From: Shewanella electrica
GTDB taxonomy: Bacteria > Pseudomonadota > Gammaproteobacteria > Enterobacterales > Shewanellaceae
DNA: 64,000 nucleotides
Direction: 5' to 3'
NCBI RefSeq assembly: GCF_022321485.1
Contig: NZ_JAKOGG010000002.1
Span: 186,001 to 250,000, forward strand
Under the pieces are notes generated by a model that worked only from the letters and a program-made list of their open reading frames with translations, did not search any database and had not been told where the DNA came from. The position numbers were made by a program, and so were the translations under genes. Each line of letters starts with the position of its first letter. Position 1 is the stretch's first letter. Shown in pieces: positions 43,805 through 54,728 of the stretch.

Positions 43805-45475
43805 ATGAGTCAGGTGGACACTGAAGTTCGTCCGAGTAACTTCATTCGCAATATCATTGATGAGGATTTGGCTAGCGGTAAGCACACCAGTGTGCACACC
43901 CGTTTTCCGCCAGAGCCAAACGGCTACCTCCATATCGGTCACGCAAAATCAATTTGCTTGAATTTCGGTATTGCTCGTGACTACCAGGGACAGTGTAACT
44001 TACGCTTTGACGACACTAACCCTGAGAAAGAGAACATCGACTACGTTAACTCAATTAAAGAAGACGTGCATTGGCTCGGCTTCCAATGGAGTGGCGATAT
44101 TCACTATTCGTCCGACTACTTTGACAAGCTTTATGGCTACGCTATTGAGTTGATCAATAAAGGGTTGGCGTATGTGTGTTTCCTTAACGGCGAACAAACG
44201 CGCGAATACCGCGGCACCTTGAAAGCGCCGGGTAAAAACAGCCCTTATCGCGATACCAGCGTGGCAGAAAACTTAGCACTGTTTGAAAAAATGCGTGCTG
44301 GCGAGTTTAAAGAAGGTGAGTGTTCACTGCGCGCGAAAATCGATATGGCCTCGCCATTTATGTGTATGCGCGACCCAGTGATTTACCGCATTAAGTTTGC
44401 CCACCATCACCAAACTGGTGACAAGTGGTGCATCTACCCAATGTACGATTTCACCCACTGTATCTCTGATGCGTTGGAAGAGATCACTCACAGCATCTGT
44501 ACTTTGGAATTCCAAGATAACCGCCGTCTGTACGATTGGGTATTGGATCATTTAGATGATTTCAACAAACCTAACCGCACGCGCCAGTACGAGTTTTCTC
44601 GTCTGAATCTGGAATACACGCTGATGTCGAAGCGCAAGCTGAACGACTTAGTCGTGCGTGGTTTGGTGAGCGGTTGGGATGACCCACGTATGCCAACGAT
44701 TGCTGGCGTGCGTCGCCGCGGCTACACACCGTCAGCAATGCGTGAGTTCTGTGAGCGTATTGGCGTTACTAAACAAGACAACCTGATTGAAATCGGCATG
44801 TTGGAAGCTTGTATCCGCGAAGAGCTAAATGATACCGCTCCGCGCGCCATGGCCGTGATTAAGCCAATCAAGCTGGTGATTGAAAACTATCCAGCTGGTC
44901 AGTTTGAAACCATCAAAGCTGCCGCGCATCCAAACGATGAAAGTTTAGGTGAACGTGATTTGCCATTCGGCCGTGAGTTGTACATCGATGAAGCCGACTT
45001 CCGTGAAGAAGCCAACAAACACTACAAACGTCTAGTGTTGGGTAAAGAAGTGCGTTTGCGTAATGCTTACGTCATCAAAGCGGAGCGTTGCGATAAAGAT
45101 GCCGAAGGTAACGTGACTACTGTTTACTGCACATACGATGCCGAGACGTTGGGTAGCAACCCAGCAGACGGTCGCAAAGTGAAAGGCGTGATCCACTGGG
45201 TTGAACAAACTCATGCTAAACCGGCTGAATTCCGTTTGTATGATCGCCTGTTTACTGATCCAAACCCAGCGGCAGCTGAGACGGTTGACGAAGTATTGAA
45301 CCCTGAGTCATTGGTGATTGCCCATGGTTTTGTTGAACCGGGTCTGGTCGCCGCACCAGCAAGTAAGGCATATCAGTTTGAACGTGAAGGCTACTTCTGT
45401 GCTGATAGCAAAGATTCGACCGCTGACGCATTAGTGTTTAACCGCACGGTAGCCTTGCGTGATTCATTCGCGTAA
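43805..45475 (+). CDS. glnS: Glutaminyl-tRNA synthetase
   Basis: 556-residue class I aminoacyl-tRNA synthetase attaching Gln to tRNA-Gln. HIGH motif at 43-46 (YLHIGHAKS), KMSKS variant MSKRKL near 270, catalytic-domain [16 protein letters not shown] and the C-terminal beta-barrel anticodon domain are present. Length fits E. coli GlnRS (554). The ATG at 43805 follows GAGG by 7 nt. An upstream in-frame start at 43763 is rejected. Monocistronic, with terminators on both sides. Confidence 0.96.
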   Translation: MSQVDTEVRPSNFIRNIIDEDLASGKHTSVHTRFPPEPNGYLHIGHAKSICLNFGIARDYQGQCNLRFDDTNPEKENIDYVNSIKEDVHWLGFQWSGDIHYSSDYFDKLYGYAIELINKGLAYVCFLNGEQTREYRGTLKAPGKNSPYRDTSVAENLALFEKMRAGEFKEGECSLRAKIDMASPFMCMRDPVIYRIKFAHHHQTGDKWCIYPMYDFTHCISDALEEITHSICTLEFQDNRRLYDWVLDHLDDFNKPNRTRQYEFSRLNLEYTLMSKRKLNDLVVRGLVSGWDDPRMPTIAGVRRRGYTPSAMREFCERIGVTKQDNLIEIGMLEACIREELNDTAPRAMAVIKPIKLVIENYPAGQFETIKAAAHPNDESLGERDLPFGRELYIDEADFREEANKHYKRLVLGKEVRLRNAYVIKAERCDKDAEGNVTTVYCTYDAETLGSNPADGRKVKGVIHWVEQTHAKPAEFRLYDRLFTDPNPAAAETVDEVLNPESLVIAHGFVEPGLVAAPASKAYQFEREGYFCADSKDSTADALVFNRTVALRDSFA

Positions 45476-45494
45476 CGGTTAATATCACTTGTTC

Positions 45495-45525
45495 AAAGGC
45501 GCCTGATGGCGCCTTTGCTGTTTTT
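45495..45525 (+). terminator. Terminator of glnS
   Basis: Perfect 9-bp stem AAAGGCGCC (45495-45503) / GGCGCCTTT (45508-45516), TGAT loop, followed by GCTGTTTTT. Confidence 0.85.
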
Positions 45526-45557
45526 ATGGTTCAGGAAAGTATTGGCATCAGGCAATG

Positions 45558-45701
45558 TTGTTGCCCTAAGGGGGGTTGTCGACGCCTGCTCAACTTTGTT
45601 ACAGCTTGATTAGTTGATTAAGCGTCGTCGGCTGCGCCTCGTGCATAATGCGTTTAGTTTGCACGAAAATTAAATGCTAAAGGTCAACAGCCCCTAGGCA
45701 G
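45558..45701. repeat. Dispersed intergenic repeat, copy B
   Basis: Second copy of the element at 32532-32676. This copy has imperfect terminal inverted repeats: CCTAAGGGGGGTTGTCGAC at the left (from 45564), and the right end, read in reverse, is CCTAGGGGCTGTTGACC. This gives it the look of a decayed MITE-like unit. It fills the glnS-miaE gap and ends 57 nt before the miaE start. Confidence 0.7.
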
Positions 45702-45757
45702 CTTTCGGCGCGATTGTTAGAATCGCTGGCAATTTTTTGCAAGTTAGTGTTTTTGTT

Positions 45758-46531
45758 ATGTACCAACAACTACTGGCGCCAGTGCGTGAATTCCTCGGTT
45801 GTGAAACCCCTGACGCATGGATTGAGGCTGCCGCCCAACCTGAGCGTTTATCGCTGCTGCTGATTGATCATTGCAATTGTGAGCTCAAGGCGGCGCAAAC
45901 GGCGATGTTCCTAATCCGTAAATACGCGGTGGATGATGCCAGTGGCCAACTGTTACTTGAATGGGCTCGGCCATACGAAGAGTTTGTTTATCATCGTGAC
46001 CGCGACCTTGAGGCGTTCATGGCGCGCGATAGTCGCAAGAATGAACTGGCAGCGCAGCTTAAGCCGAAAGCGGGTTTTGCCCACGGTGAAGACTTAATCG
46101 CTAAGATGGTACGGTTGATTAAAGAGGAGTTTCATCACTTTGAGCAAGTGCTGGAGTTGATGCAAGCGCGTGACATTCCTTACAGCAATATTCGGGCTGG
46201 CCGTTACGCCAAAGGATTGATGCGGCAGGTGATCACCCATGAGCCGCAAACCTTAATCGATAAACTGATTATCGGCGCGTTAATTGAAGCGCGTTCTTGC
46301 GAGCGTTTCGCTAAGTTAGCGCCACATTTGGATGATGAACTGAGCCGATTTTATGTGTCGTTGCTACGTTCAGAGGCGCGCCATTATCAGGATTACTTGG
46401 CGTTGGCCGCGGCAATTGCTGGCGAAGATATTAGTGAGCGCGTGACGTATTTAGTCGCCAAAGAAGCCGAACTGATTCTCCAGCCGGACGATGAATTCCG
46501 TTTTCATAGCGGCGTTCCATTTGTGGCTTAA
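45758..46531 (+). CDS. miaE: tRNA-(ms2io6A37) hydroxylase MiaE
   Basis: 257-residue non-heme diiron monooxygenase that hydroxylates the isopentenyl group of ms2i6A37 in tRNA. The ferritin-like four-helix bundle carries the iron ligands in DHCNCELKAA, KEEFHHFEQV, ARSCERF and SEARHYQDY. The ATG at 45758 (MYQQLLAPV) is chosen. The upstream extension would begin inside the AT-rich leader. The ribosome site is weak. Confidence 0.92.
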   Translation: MYQQLLAPVREFLGCETPDAWIEAAAQPERLSLLLIDHCNCELKAAQTAMFLIRKYAVDDASGQLLLEWARPYEEFVYHRDRDLEAFMARDSRKNELAAQLKPKAGFAHGEDLIAKMVRLIKEEFHHFEQVLELMQARDIPYSNIRAGRYAKGLMRQVITHEPQTLIDKLIIGALIEARSCERFAKLAPHLDDELSRFYVSLLRSEARHYQDYLALAAAIAGEDISERVTYLVAKEAELILQPDDEFRFHSGVPFVA

Positions 46532-46550
46532 CCGGCGGGTATTTTTGAAT

Positions 46551-46581
46551 AAAGCGCTGAGAACACCATTCGGCGCTTTTT
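46551..46581 (+). terminator. Probable terminator of miaE
   Basis: Stem AAAGCGC (46551-46557) / GCGCTTT (46573-46579) with a 15-nt loop, followed by TT and ATTT. The loop is larger than usual. Confidence 0.6.
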
Positions 46582-46671
46582 ATTTGTGGGCGTGTACTAT
46601 TTGATCTGCAGAAGCGCTACGCTATGTGTGGTGCTTAGTTGGAATTGGGTAACTGTAGCCCCTGCGGCTAC

Positions 46672-47400
46672 CTACACCGTCTGGTTATTGCTCGCAAACG
46701 GCAGTGATTGCAGTTCCATACCGTCGGGCGTCACGACTAATACGCTGCCTTGCTCATACCAATCACCCACCACTGCACGGGTTTTACCGTTGGGTAGGGC
46801 ATGGATTGCTGGCCGATGTGTATGACCGTGGATCATCAGCATCGCATGTTCGCCCTCTAACAGACCACATACAGCCTCTGGCGTCACATCCATAATTTGT
46901 TCGTGTTTGGTTTGGTTTTGCTGTTTGCTGTTGGCTCGTAACTTGGCGGCAATCGCCAGTCGTTTTTTCTTGGTCAGCAACTTGAACCCTAAGCGAACCA
47001 ACGGGTTGTTGCGAAAACGGCGGAATTTCTGGTAGTCATGATCCAGCGTACACAAACTGTCACCGTGCAGTATCACAGTGTTTTGCTGATATAGCTTAGT
47101 GATGAATATTTCGGGTAGTAATTGCATGCCGGCACGTTGAGCAAAACGTTTGCCTAGCAGAAAGTCACGGTTACCGTGGACAAAGTAGAGCGGAATACGC
47201 TGGCTGATGTGTTTGAGCTTGTCGGCAACTTGCAGCGCAAACGGCTCCGCCAAGTCATCGCCAACCCACACTTCAAATAGGTCGCCCAAAATATATAGGG
47301 CGTCCGCTTGTTCGATATTATCTAAAAAGCGGAAGAAGGCATCGAGGATATCCGGTCGATCTGCACTTAGGTGCAGATCGCCGATGAACAAAGTTTGCAT
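46672..47400 (-). CDS. lpxH: UDP-2,3-diacylglucosamine hydrolase LpxH
   Basis: 242-residue calcineurin-like Mn-dependent phosphoesterase. It makes lipid X from UDP-2,3-diacylglucosamine in lipid A synthesis at the inner face of the membrane. Metal-binding motifs are GDLHLS (about 7), GDLFEVW (about 40), GNRDFLL (about 78) and HGHTHRPA (about 193). Start at 47398-47400 (MQTLFIGDLHL) matches E. coli LpxH. An in-frame ATG at 47418 would overlap ppiB. It lies 7 nt after the ppiB stop, the usual ppiB-lpxH pairing. Confidence 0.95.
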   Translation of the reverse strand: MQTLFIGDLHLSADRPDILDAFFRFLDNIEQADALYILGDLFEVWVGDDLAEPFALQVADKLKHISQRIPLYFVHGNRDFLLGKRFAQRAGMQLLPEIFITKLYQQNTVILHGDSLCTLDHDYQKFRRFRNNPLVRLGFKLLTKKKRLAIAAKLRANSKQQNQTKHEQIMDVTPEAVCGLLEGEHAMLMIHGHTHRPAIHALPNGKTRAVVGDWYEQGSVLVVTPDGMELQSLPFASNNQTV

Positions 47401-47407
47401 GCGATGC

Positions 47408-47902
47408 TTATTCGCCAATGCTCACTTTTTCAATCACTACCGCTTCCAATGGTACGTCTTGGTGCATACCGTGGTTGCCAGTAGCAACGTCTTTGATTTT
47501 GTTGACAACGTCCATACCTTCAACAACTTCACCAAATACGCAGTAACCCCAACCTTGCAGAGATTGGCTCTTGTGATCCAAGAAAGTGTTGTCGTTGACG
47601 TTGATGAAGAACTGAGCGGTAGCTGAGTGTGGATCTTGAGTACGTGCCATCGCGATAGCACCGACTTTGTTGCTCAGACCATTGTTAGCTTCGTTTTTCA
47701 CCGGTGCATTGGTCGGCTTTTGTTGCATATCTTTAGTGAAACCGCCGCCTTGGATCATAAAGCCATCAATCACGCGGTGGAAGATGGTGCCATCGTAGAA
47801 GCCTTCTTGTGCATATTGCAGAAAGTTTGCTGCGGTTTCAGGCGCTTTCTCTTCGTTCAGTGCCAGTTTGATATCGCCGTGGTTGGTGTGCAAAGTGATC
47901 AT
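47408..47902 (-). CDS. ppiB: Cytoplasmic peptidyl-prolyl cis-trans isomerase B (cyclophilin)
   Basis: 164-residue cyclophilin. Conserved catalytic features are [13 protein letters not shown] (Arg/Phe of the active site), [17 protein letters not shown] and [15 protein letters not shown]. There is no signal peptide, so it is the cytoplasmic form. It heads the ppiB-lpxH unit, divergent from cysS. Confidence 0.95.
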   Translation of the reverse strand: MITLHTNHGDIKLALNEEKAPETAANFLQYAQEGFYDGTIFHRVIDGFMIQGGGFTKDMQQKPTNAPVKNEANNGLSNKVGAIAMARTQDPHSATAQFFINVNDNTFLDHKSQSLQGWGYCVFGEVVEGMDVVNKIKDVATGNHGMHQDVPLEAVVIEKVSIGE

Positions 47903-48048
47903 AGTAGTTCCTTTGAGCTAAATTCGTGGGCGGATTCTAACTTATCCATCAATGGCGCGAAAGGGCGGTATTCAAGAGCATGGTGCAATGCTAAACTCTT
48001 GAGCCAATTTCGAGCCACGCGTTTATATAGAGTACAAGAGAAAATTCG

Positions 48049-49428
48049 ATGTTGAAGATTTACAACAGTCTGAGCCGCCAGAAAGAGGAATTTAAGCCAA
48101 TTGTCCCCGGAAAAGTGGGCATGTATGTCTGTGGTGTGACCATTTACGATTTGTGTCACATAGGACATGGCAGGACGTTTGTGTCGTTTGACATGATTGT
48201 GCGCTATTTGCGGTATGCAGGTTATGACGTCAATTTTTTGCGTAACATTACCGACGTGGATGACAAAATTATCAAACGCGCCAATGAAAATCGCGAAAGT
48301 TGCGATGCATTAACTGAGCGTTTGATCGCCGAAATGCATGCGGATTTTGATGCGCTGAATATGCAGCGCCCTGATTTCGAACCGCGCGCCACTTTGCACA
48401 TCAACGAAATCATTGAGATGGTTGAACAGTTGATTGCACGTGGTCACGCTTATGTGGCAGATGATGGCGATGTGCTGTTCAGCGTTGAGTCATATAAACA
48501 ATACGGCCGTTTGTCTGGGCAAGACTTAGAGCAACTGCAAGCCGGTGCTCGTGTTGAAGTGGATCAGGCCAAGCGTAATCCAATGGATTTCGTATTGTGG
48601 AAGATGTCAAAACCCGGCGAACCGACTTGGGATTCGCCATGGGGCGCAGGTCGCCCAGGTTGGCATATCGAATGTTCAGCGATGAACAGCAAACACTTAG
48701 GTGCCCATTTTGATATTCATGGTGGTGGTTCTGACTTGATGTTCCCACACCACGAAAACGAAATTGCTCAATCGTGCTGTGCCCATGACACTAAGTACGT
48801 CAACTACTGGATGCACACCGGCATGGTGATGGTCGATAAAGAGAAGATGTCGAAATCACTCGGTAACTTCTTCACCATTCGTGATGTGTTGGCACACTAT
48901 GATGCGGAAACCGTACGTTACTTCCTGCTGTCGGGTCACTATCGTAGCCAACTGAACTACTCAGAAGACAACCTCAAGCAAGCACGTGCTTCACTTGAGC
49001 GTATGTACACTGCGCTGAAAGATCTGGATTTAACTGTTGCGGCAGCAGGTGCTGACGAATACGTTGAGCGCTTTAACGCGGCGATGGATGATGATTTCAA
49101 CACCCCTGAAGCTTACTCAGTGCTGTTTGATATGGTGCGTGAAATTAACCGTCTAAAAGCCACTGATGTTACTGCGGCATCTGCATTAGCCGTTGCGATG
49201 AAACAACTGGCTGACGTACTAGGTATTTTGTCATCTACGCCAGAAGCCTTCTTCCAAGGTGAAAGTAATGATGACGAAGTGGCAGAAATCGAAGCGCTGA
49301 TCGTTGAGCGTAACCGCGCCCGCGCCGAAAAAGACTGGCCAGCCGCCGATAAAGCCCGTGACCGTTTGAATGAACTGGGCATTGTGCTGGAAGATGGTGC
49401 TAACGGCACAACTTGGCGTAAAAAGTAG
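48049..49428 (+). CDS. cysS: Cysteinyl-tRNA synthetase
   Basis: 459-residue class I synthetase. Zinc ligand Cys28 and HIGH at 37-40 lie in [13 protein letters not shown]. Further zinc ligands are in GWHIECSAM and [11 protein letters not shown], and KMSKS lies near 266 (EKMSKSLGN). The C-terminal helical anticodon domain is complete. Divergent from ppiB with 146 nt between. Confidence 0.97.
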   Translation: MLKIYNSLSRQKEEFKPIVPGKVGMYVCGVTIYDLCHIGHGRTFVSFDMIVRYLRYAGYDVNFLRNITDVDDKIIKRANENRESCDALTERLIAEMHADFDALNMQRPDFEPRATLHINEIIEMVEQLIARGHAYVADDGDVLFSVESYKQYGRLSGQDLEQLQAGARVEVDQAKRNPMDFVLWKMSKPGEPTWDSPWGAGRPGWHIECSAMNSKHLGAHFDIHGGGSDLMFPHHENEIAQSCCAHDTKYVNYWMHTGMVMVDKEKMSKSLGNFFTIRDVLAHYDAETVRYFLLSGHYRSQLNYSEDNLKQARASLERMYTALKDLDLTVAAAGADEYVERFNAAMDDDFNTPEAYSVLFDMVREINRLKATDVTAASALAVAMKQLADVLGILSSTPEAFFQGESNDDEVAEIEALIVERNRARAEKDWPAADKARDRLNELGIVLEDGANGTTWRKK

Positions 49429-49460
49429 TTGTTGCTCATCATCTGAAGCAGATAAATAGC

Positions 49461-49484
49461 AAAGCCGACATCATGTCGGCTTTT
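49461..49484. terminator. Bidirectional terminator between cysS and folD
   Basis: AAAGCCGAC / GTCGGCTTT stem (49461-49482) with a 5-nt ATCAT-type loop, then TT. The A-tract on the left makes it usable for folD on the other strand. Confidence 0.85.
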
Positions 49485-49505
49485 CTGTCTCGTTCAGGCG
49501 GCTGA

Positions 49506-50363
49506 TTAATTATCGTGATACTTTTCAGCGGCAAACAAGGTGTTTTCTAACAGGCTGGCAATAGTCATTGGTCCCACGCCACCGGGTACTGGGGTAATAA
49601 AACTGGCGCGTTCAGCTGCCGCCGCAAACTCCACGTCGCCCACTAAACGACCATCAGCTAAACGGTTAATACCCACGTCAATCACTACGGCGCCGGGCTT
49701 AATCCACTCGCCCGGAATAAAGCCGGGCTTACCAACCGCTACGACCACTAAATCAGCACGACTGACTTTATCTTGCAAATCGTGAGTAAAGCGATGACAG
49801 GTAGTGGTAGTGCAACCGGCGAGTAACAGTTCCAAGGTCATCGGCCGACCGACAATATTAGACGCACCAACCACTACCGCATCTAAACCGTGGGTCTTGA
49901 TGCCGGTTGATTCAATCAACGTCATGATGCCTTTGGGCGTGCATGAGCGCAGTACCGGAATACGTTGCGCGAGGCGGCCAACGTTATAGGGATGAAAGCC
50001 ATCAACGTCTTTGTCGGGTTGGATGCGTTCGATGACTTTGGTGTCATCAATATGTGCCGGCAGTGGCAGTTGCACTAAAATACCATCAATGCTGCTATCG
50101 GCATTGAGGGCGTCAATCAGAGCCAATAATTCAGCTTCGCTGGTGTCTGCAGGGAGATCATAAGAGCGGGATAGAAAACCCACTTCCTCACAGGCTTTAC
50201 GTTTACTACCAACATAGACTTGCGATGCTGGGTCGCTGCCGACCAAAACTACCGCGAGTCCCGGAATATGTTGACCAGCCGCTTGGCGGTCGGCGACTTT
50301 TTGTTTGAGTTGTTGTCGAATGGATTGGGCTATCGCTTTGCCATCTATTAGTTGGGCAGTCAT
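49506..50363 (-). CDS. folD: Bifunctional methylenetetrahydrofolate dehydrogenase/cyclohydrolase FolD
   Basis: 285-residue enzyme oxidising 5,10-methylene-THF to 10-formyl-THF with [18 protein letters not shown] contains the catalytic Tyr and Lys. [14 protein letters not shown] and the Rossmann [12 protein letters not shown] loop follow, then [12 protein letters not shown] near the C-terminus. Start at 50361-50363 ([13 protein letters not shown]) fits E. coli FolD (288). A longer in-frame reading to 50441 is rejected. Confidence 0.96.
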   Translation of the reverse strand: MTAQLIDGKAIAQSIRQQLKQKVADRQAAGQHIPGLAVVLVGSDPASQVYVGSKRKACEEVGFLSRSYDLPADTSEAELLALIDALNADSSIDGILVQLPLPAHIDDTKVIERIQPDKDVDGFHPYNVGRLAQRIPVLRSCTPKGIMTLIESTGIKTHGLDAVVVGASNIVGRPMTLELLLAGCTTTTCHRFTHDLQDKVSRADLVVVAVGKPGFIPGEWIKPGAVVIDVGINRLADGRLVGDVEFAAAAERASFITPVPGGVGPMTIASLLENTLFAAEKYHDN

Positions 50364-50660
50364 GGGTGTAGGGGTTCCTTTGTTATGGCGCGATGTTTGA
50401 AAAAACGGCGACATTTTAACAGTCGCGACATTGGGTGTCATGGTGATTGGTGCGCCAGAACACAGAATTTGCCATTTGCAGCACTAAATTTCAGCATCTG
50501 AATTTATTGCTCAAAAAAATCGTTGACGCAGTGGGGGCGAATCGCTAACATGCGCTCCGTTCTTAGGCGGCAGGCTGATTTTAGAGATAAAATACAGTGA
50601 TGCGTCAAGGTTAGCTAAACTCAAGAGTTGTAGTTAACTTAATAGCTTAAGCAACTCCCT
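50364..50660. other. Gap between folD and the tRNA cluster
   Basis: 297 nt holding the folD leader on the minus strand and the tRNA promoter at 50523-50551. No gene is seen. The tRNA transcript would have a leader of about 100 nt. Confidence 0.6.
50523..50551 (+). promoter_or_regulatory. Probable tRNA operon promoter
   Basis: TTGACG (50523-50528), 17-bp spacer, TAACAT (50546-50551), followed by GCGCTCCG. A GC-rich discriminator like this is typical of stringently controlled stable-RNA promoters. Confidence 0.6.
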
Positions 50661-50737
<77 letters not shown>

Positions 50738-50805
50738 AATTTAAGGGCAGTGTGCTATATACATTGTCAGTACCGAACAGGATGCAACATGATGTTGCTA
50801 ACCTT

Positions 50806-50882
50806 GCGCCCGTAGCTCAGTTGGATAGAGCATCCGCCTTCTAAGCGGATGGTCGCAGGTTCGAATCCTGCCGGGCGTACCA
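50806..50882 (+). tRNA. tRNA-Arg (anticodon TCT)
   Basis: 77-nt cloverleaf with acceptor GCGCCCG/CGGGCGT, whose first pair is a G-U wobble. D-arm AGCTCAGTTGGATAGAGC, anticodon TCT in CTTCTAAG, T-arm GGTTCGAATCC and encoded CCA. Confidence 0.95.
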
Positions 50883-50890
50883 TTTCAGTG

Positions 50891-50966
50891 GTGATTGTAG
50901 CTCAGTTGGTAGAGCCCTGGATTGTGATTCCAGTTGTCGTGGGTTCGAGCCCCATCAGTCACCCCA
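50891..50966 (+). tRNA. tRNA-His (anticodon GTG)
   Basis: 76-nt cloverleaf with acceptor GTGATTG/CAGTCAC, anticodon GTG in TTGTGAT, T-arm GGTTCGAGCCC and encoded CCA. The base before it (50890) is G and faces C73, as required for the extra G-1 of tRNA-His. Confidence 0.95.
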
Positions 50967-50980
50967 TTATTTAGATTTCA

Positions 50981-51007
50981 AAAAAAGCGACCTAAGGTCG
51001 CTTTTTT
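50981..51007 (+). terminator. Terminator of the tRNA cluster
   Basis: Perfect 12-bp stem AAAAAAGCGACC / GGTCGCTTTTTT with a 3-nt loop, followed by one more T. Confidence 0.92.
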
Positions 51008-51217
51008 TGTACCTTTTATCGGCCATTGTGGCTCGACTCCTCGCTGGGGCATGGCTATAATGCTGCGTCTTGATAAACATCAACAATTGTACGACAGATG
51101 TTCGCGTGGTTTATTTAGCGGCATTTAAGTCAACATAATCGTCAAGAAACGAATACCTGAATAGTTGATCAAATGTCGGCTATAAAAAGGAAGTTAGACA
51201 CATTTCGAGGTAAAAGA

Positions 51218-52528
51218 ATGCAAGTTTCTGTTGAAACAACACAAGGCCTGGAGCGTCGCCTGACCATCTCCGTACCTGCAGAACAGGTAGAAAAACTGGT
51301 AAAAGAAAACCTGCAACGTGAAGCTAAGCGCGCACGTATCCCTGGCTTCCGTCCAGGTAAAGTGCCTGTCAGCGTTATCGAAAAACGTTATGGCAGCACT
51401 ATCCGTCAGGATATTACTGGTGAGGTGATGCAACGCAACTTTATCGAAGCAATCATCGCTGAAAAGCTGAACCCAGCTGGTGCGCCAACTCTGACTCCAG
51501 GTGCCACTGAAGGTGAACAGTTTGAATTCACAGCAACTTTCGAAGTGTATCCAGAAGTGGAACTGAAAGGTGTTGATGCAATCGAAGTTGAAAAACCAGT
51601 TGCTTCAGTACAAGACGCTGACGTTGACAACATGATCGAAACTCTGCGTAAGCAACACGCTACTTTCTCTGCAGTAGCACGTGAAGCCGCAGAAGGCGAC
51701 AAAGTGATCATCAACTTTGTTGGTAGCATCGACGGTGAAGAGTTCGAAGGCGGTAAAGCTGAAGATTTCGAACTGCAACTGGGTGCTGGTCGCATGATCC
51801 CTGGTTTTGAAGAAGGCGTTACTGGCCACAAAACTGGCGAAGAATTCGATATCGACGTTACTTTCCCTGAAGAATATCACGCTGAAAACCTGAAAGGTAA
51901 AGCAGCTAAATTCGCTATCACAGTGAAAGAAGTTCAAGGTGCTGAACTGCCAGAAGTCAACGAAGAGTTTGCTACTCGCTTTGGTATCCAAGAAGGCGGC
52001 GTTGAAGCGTTGAAAGCTGAAATCCGCAAAAACATGGAACGCGAGCTGGAACAAGCGCTGAAAGCGAATGTTAAAGAGCAAGTGATCGAAGGTCTGTTGG
52101 CTGCTAACGAAGTTGCACTGCCAAAAGCACTGATCGACGGTGAAGTCGACGTATTGCGTCGTCAAGCGCTGCAACGCTTCGGTGGTCAAATGAACCCGCA
52201 GCAAATGCCAGAACTGCCAGCTGAACTGTTCACTGAACAAGCTGAACGTCGCGTGAAAATCGGTTTGCTGCTCGGTGAAGTTATCAAAGGTAACGAACTG
52301 AAAGCTGAAGATGACCGCGTACAAGCGCTGATCGCATCTATGGCTTCTGCCTACGAAGATCCAAAAGAAGTTGTTGAATATTACAACAGCAACAACGAGC
52401 TGATGCAGAGCATGCGTAACCTGGCTCTGGAAGAGCAAGCCATTGAAGCCGTACTGAAATCTGCCAAAGTGACCGACAAAGACGTTGCTTTCGAAGATTT
52501 TATGAACAAGGCTGCTGGCCGCGCGTAA
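51218..52528 (+). CDS. tig: Trigger factor (ribosome-bound chaperone/PPIase)
   Basis: 436 residues. The N-terminal ribosome-binding domain has the signature GFRPGKVP (about 42-50). The FKBP-like PPIase domain spans about 150-245 ([20 protein letters not shown]), followed by the long helical chaperone arms. Start at 51218 ([15 protein letters not shown]) has GAGG 9 nt upstream. The upstream extension to 51173 is rejected. It leads the tig-clpP-clpX-lon series. Confidence 0.96.
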   Translation: MQVSVETTQGLERRLTISVPAEQVEKLVKENLQREAKRARIPGFRPGKVPVSVIEKRYGSTIRQDITGEVMQRNFIEAIIAEKLNPAGAPTLTPGATEGEQFEFTATFEVYPEVELKGVDAIEVEKPVASVQDADVDNMIETLRKQHATFSAVAREAAEGDKVIINFVGSIDGEEFEGGKAEDFELQLGAGRMIPGFEEGVTGHKTGEEFDIDVTFPEEYHAENLKGKAAKFAITVKEVQGAELPEVNEEFATRFGIQEGGVEALKAEIRKNMERELEQALKANVKEQVIEGLLAANEVALPKALIDGEVDVLRRQALQRFGGQMNPQQMPELPAELFTEQAERRVKIGLLLGEVIKGNELKAEDDRVQALIASMASAYEDPKEVVEYYNSNNELMQSMRNLALEEQAIEAVLKSAKVTDKDVAFEDFMNKAAGRA

Positions 52529-52566
52529 GCGAGACTTGACTTAATCCGTCAGTCGCCATTTATAAT

Positions 52567-52604
52567 GGCTCGTATGAGGTCCCTCATGCGGGCCATTTTT
52601 ATTT
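52567..52604 (+). terminator. Terminator or attenuator between tig and clpP
   Basis: 13-bp stem with G-U pairs (GGCTCGTATGAGG 52567-52579 / CCTCATGCGGGCC 52582-52594), 2-nt loop, then ATTTTTATTT. A TATAAT at 52560-52565 sits directly before it. Confidence 0.75.
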
Positions 52605-52618
52605 AGGGAAACATAAGA

Positions 52619-53227
52619 ATGCATACACCTCAGTCAGTGATGAATGCTCTAGTACCAATGGTGGTAGAACAAACCTCAAAAGGCGAACGTTCCTACGATA
52701 TCTATTCGCGTCTGTTAAAAGAGCGGGTAATTTTCATGGTAGGCCAAGTAGAAGAGCACATGGCTAACCTGATCGTGGCGCAGTTGCTGTTTCTTGAATC
52801 TGAAAGCCCAGACAAAGATATCTCTTTGTATATCAACTCACCAGGCGGTTCTGTCACTGCAGGTATGGCGATTTATGACACCATGCAGTTTATCAAACCG
52901 AACGTAAGCACGGTGTGTATTGGTCAAGCCGCCAGTATGGGCGCGTTTTTGTTGGCCGGTGGTGCTAAAGGCAAGCGTCATTGTTTGCCAAATGCGCGGG
53001 TGATGATCCACCAACCACTGGGTGGCTTCCAAGGTCAAGCGTCTGATATCGCCATTCACGCGCAAGAGATTTTGGGCATCAAAAATAAATTAAACGGTTT
53101 GCTGGCCGAACATACTGGTCAACCGCTCGAAGTGGTTGAGCGAGATACCGACCGTGATAACTTTATGAGTGCTACCCAGGCGCTGGAATACGGCTTGGTC
53201 GACTCGGTAATTTCACGACGCGAATAG
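52619..53227 (+). CDS. clpP: ATP-dependent Clp protease proteolytic subunit
   Basis: 202-residue serine protease that forms the tetradecameric ClpP chamber. Triad: Ser106 in GQAASMGAF, His131 in MIHQPLGG and Asp about 180 in [10 protein letters not shown]. The [12 protein letters not shown] substrate strand is intact. The short N-terminal propeptide is normal. It is followed 92 nt later by its partner clpX. Confidence 0.97.
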   Translation: MHTPQSVMNALVPMVVEQTSKGERSYDIYSRLLKERVIFMVGQVEEHMANLIVAQLLFLESESPDKDISLYINSPGGSVTAGMAIYDTMQFIKPNVSTVCIGQAASMGAFLLAGGAKGKRHCLPNARVMIHQPLGGFQGQASDIAIHAQEILGIKNKLNGLLAEHTGQPLEVVERDTDRDNFMSATQALEYGLVDSVISRRE

Positions 53228-53319
53228 TAAGTTTTAGGCTGAAAAATGCCACTTTCTGAGCTAAGCTCAGTAGGATGTGTTAAGCAGTGCGTAGTGCGTG
53301 CTGCAAATGAGGAACAGTA

Positions 53320-54597
<1,278 letters not shown>

Positions 54598-54626
54598 TTG
54601 TGCACTTAGGTATCAGTTTGAAAAAT

Positions 54627-54655
54627 AAGGAGCCTTAACCGGCTCCTTTTTTTAT
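54627..54655 (+). terminator. Terminator of clpPX
   Basis: Perfect 8-bp stem AAGGAGCC (54627-54634) / GGCTCCTT (54641-54648), loop TTAACC, followed by TTTTTTA. Confidence 0.9.
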
Positions 54656-54661
54656 TTTTAG

Positions 54662-54690
54662 CATTGAAAGCAGTGATCACGCCCCAATAT
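54662..54690 (+). promoter_or_regulatory. Heat-shock (sigma-32) promoter of lon
   Basis: The -35-like CATTGAAA (54662-54669), a 12-nt spacer and the -10-like CCCCAATAT (54682-54690) closely match the RpoH consensus (CTTGAAA, 11-14 nt, CCCCATnT). It lies just after the clpX terminator and 39 nt before the lon start. Confidence 0.75.
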
Positions 54691-54728
54691 ACTCTGAGTA
54701 ATACTATTAACTGGAACGGAATCAAGCT

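Noticed and set aside
51605-52438. 277-residue open frame antisense to tig
   Set aside because: It lies wholly inside the conserved trigger factor gene, is rich in Phe/Gln/His from reversed Glu/Lys codons and has no ribosome site.
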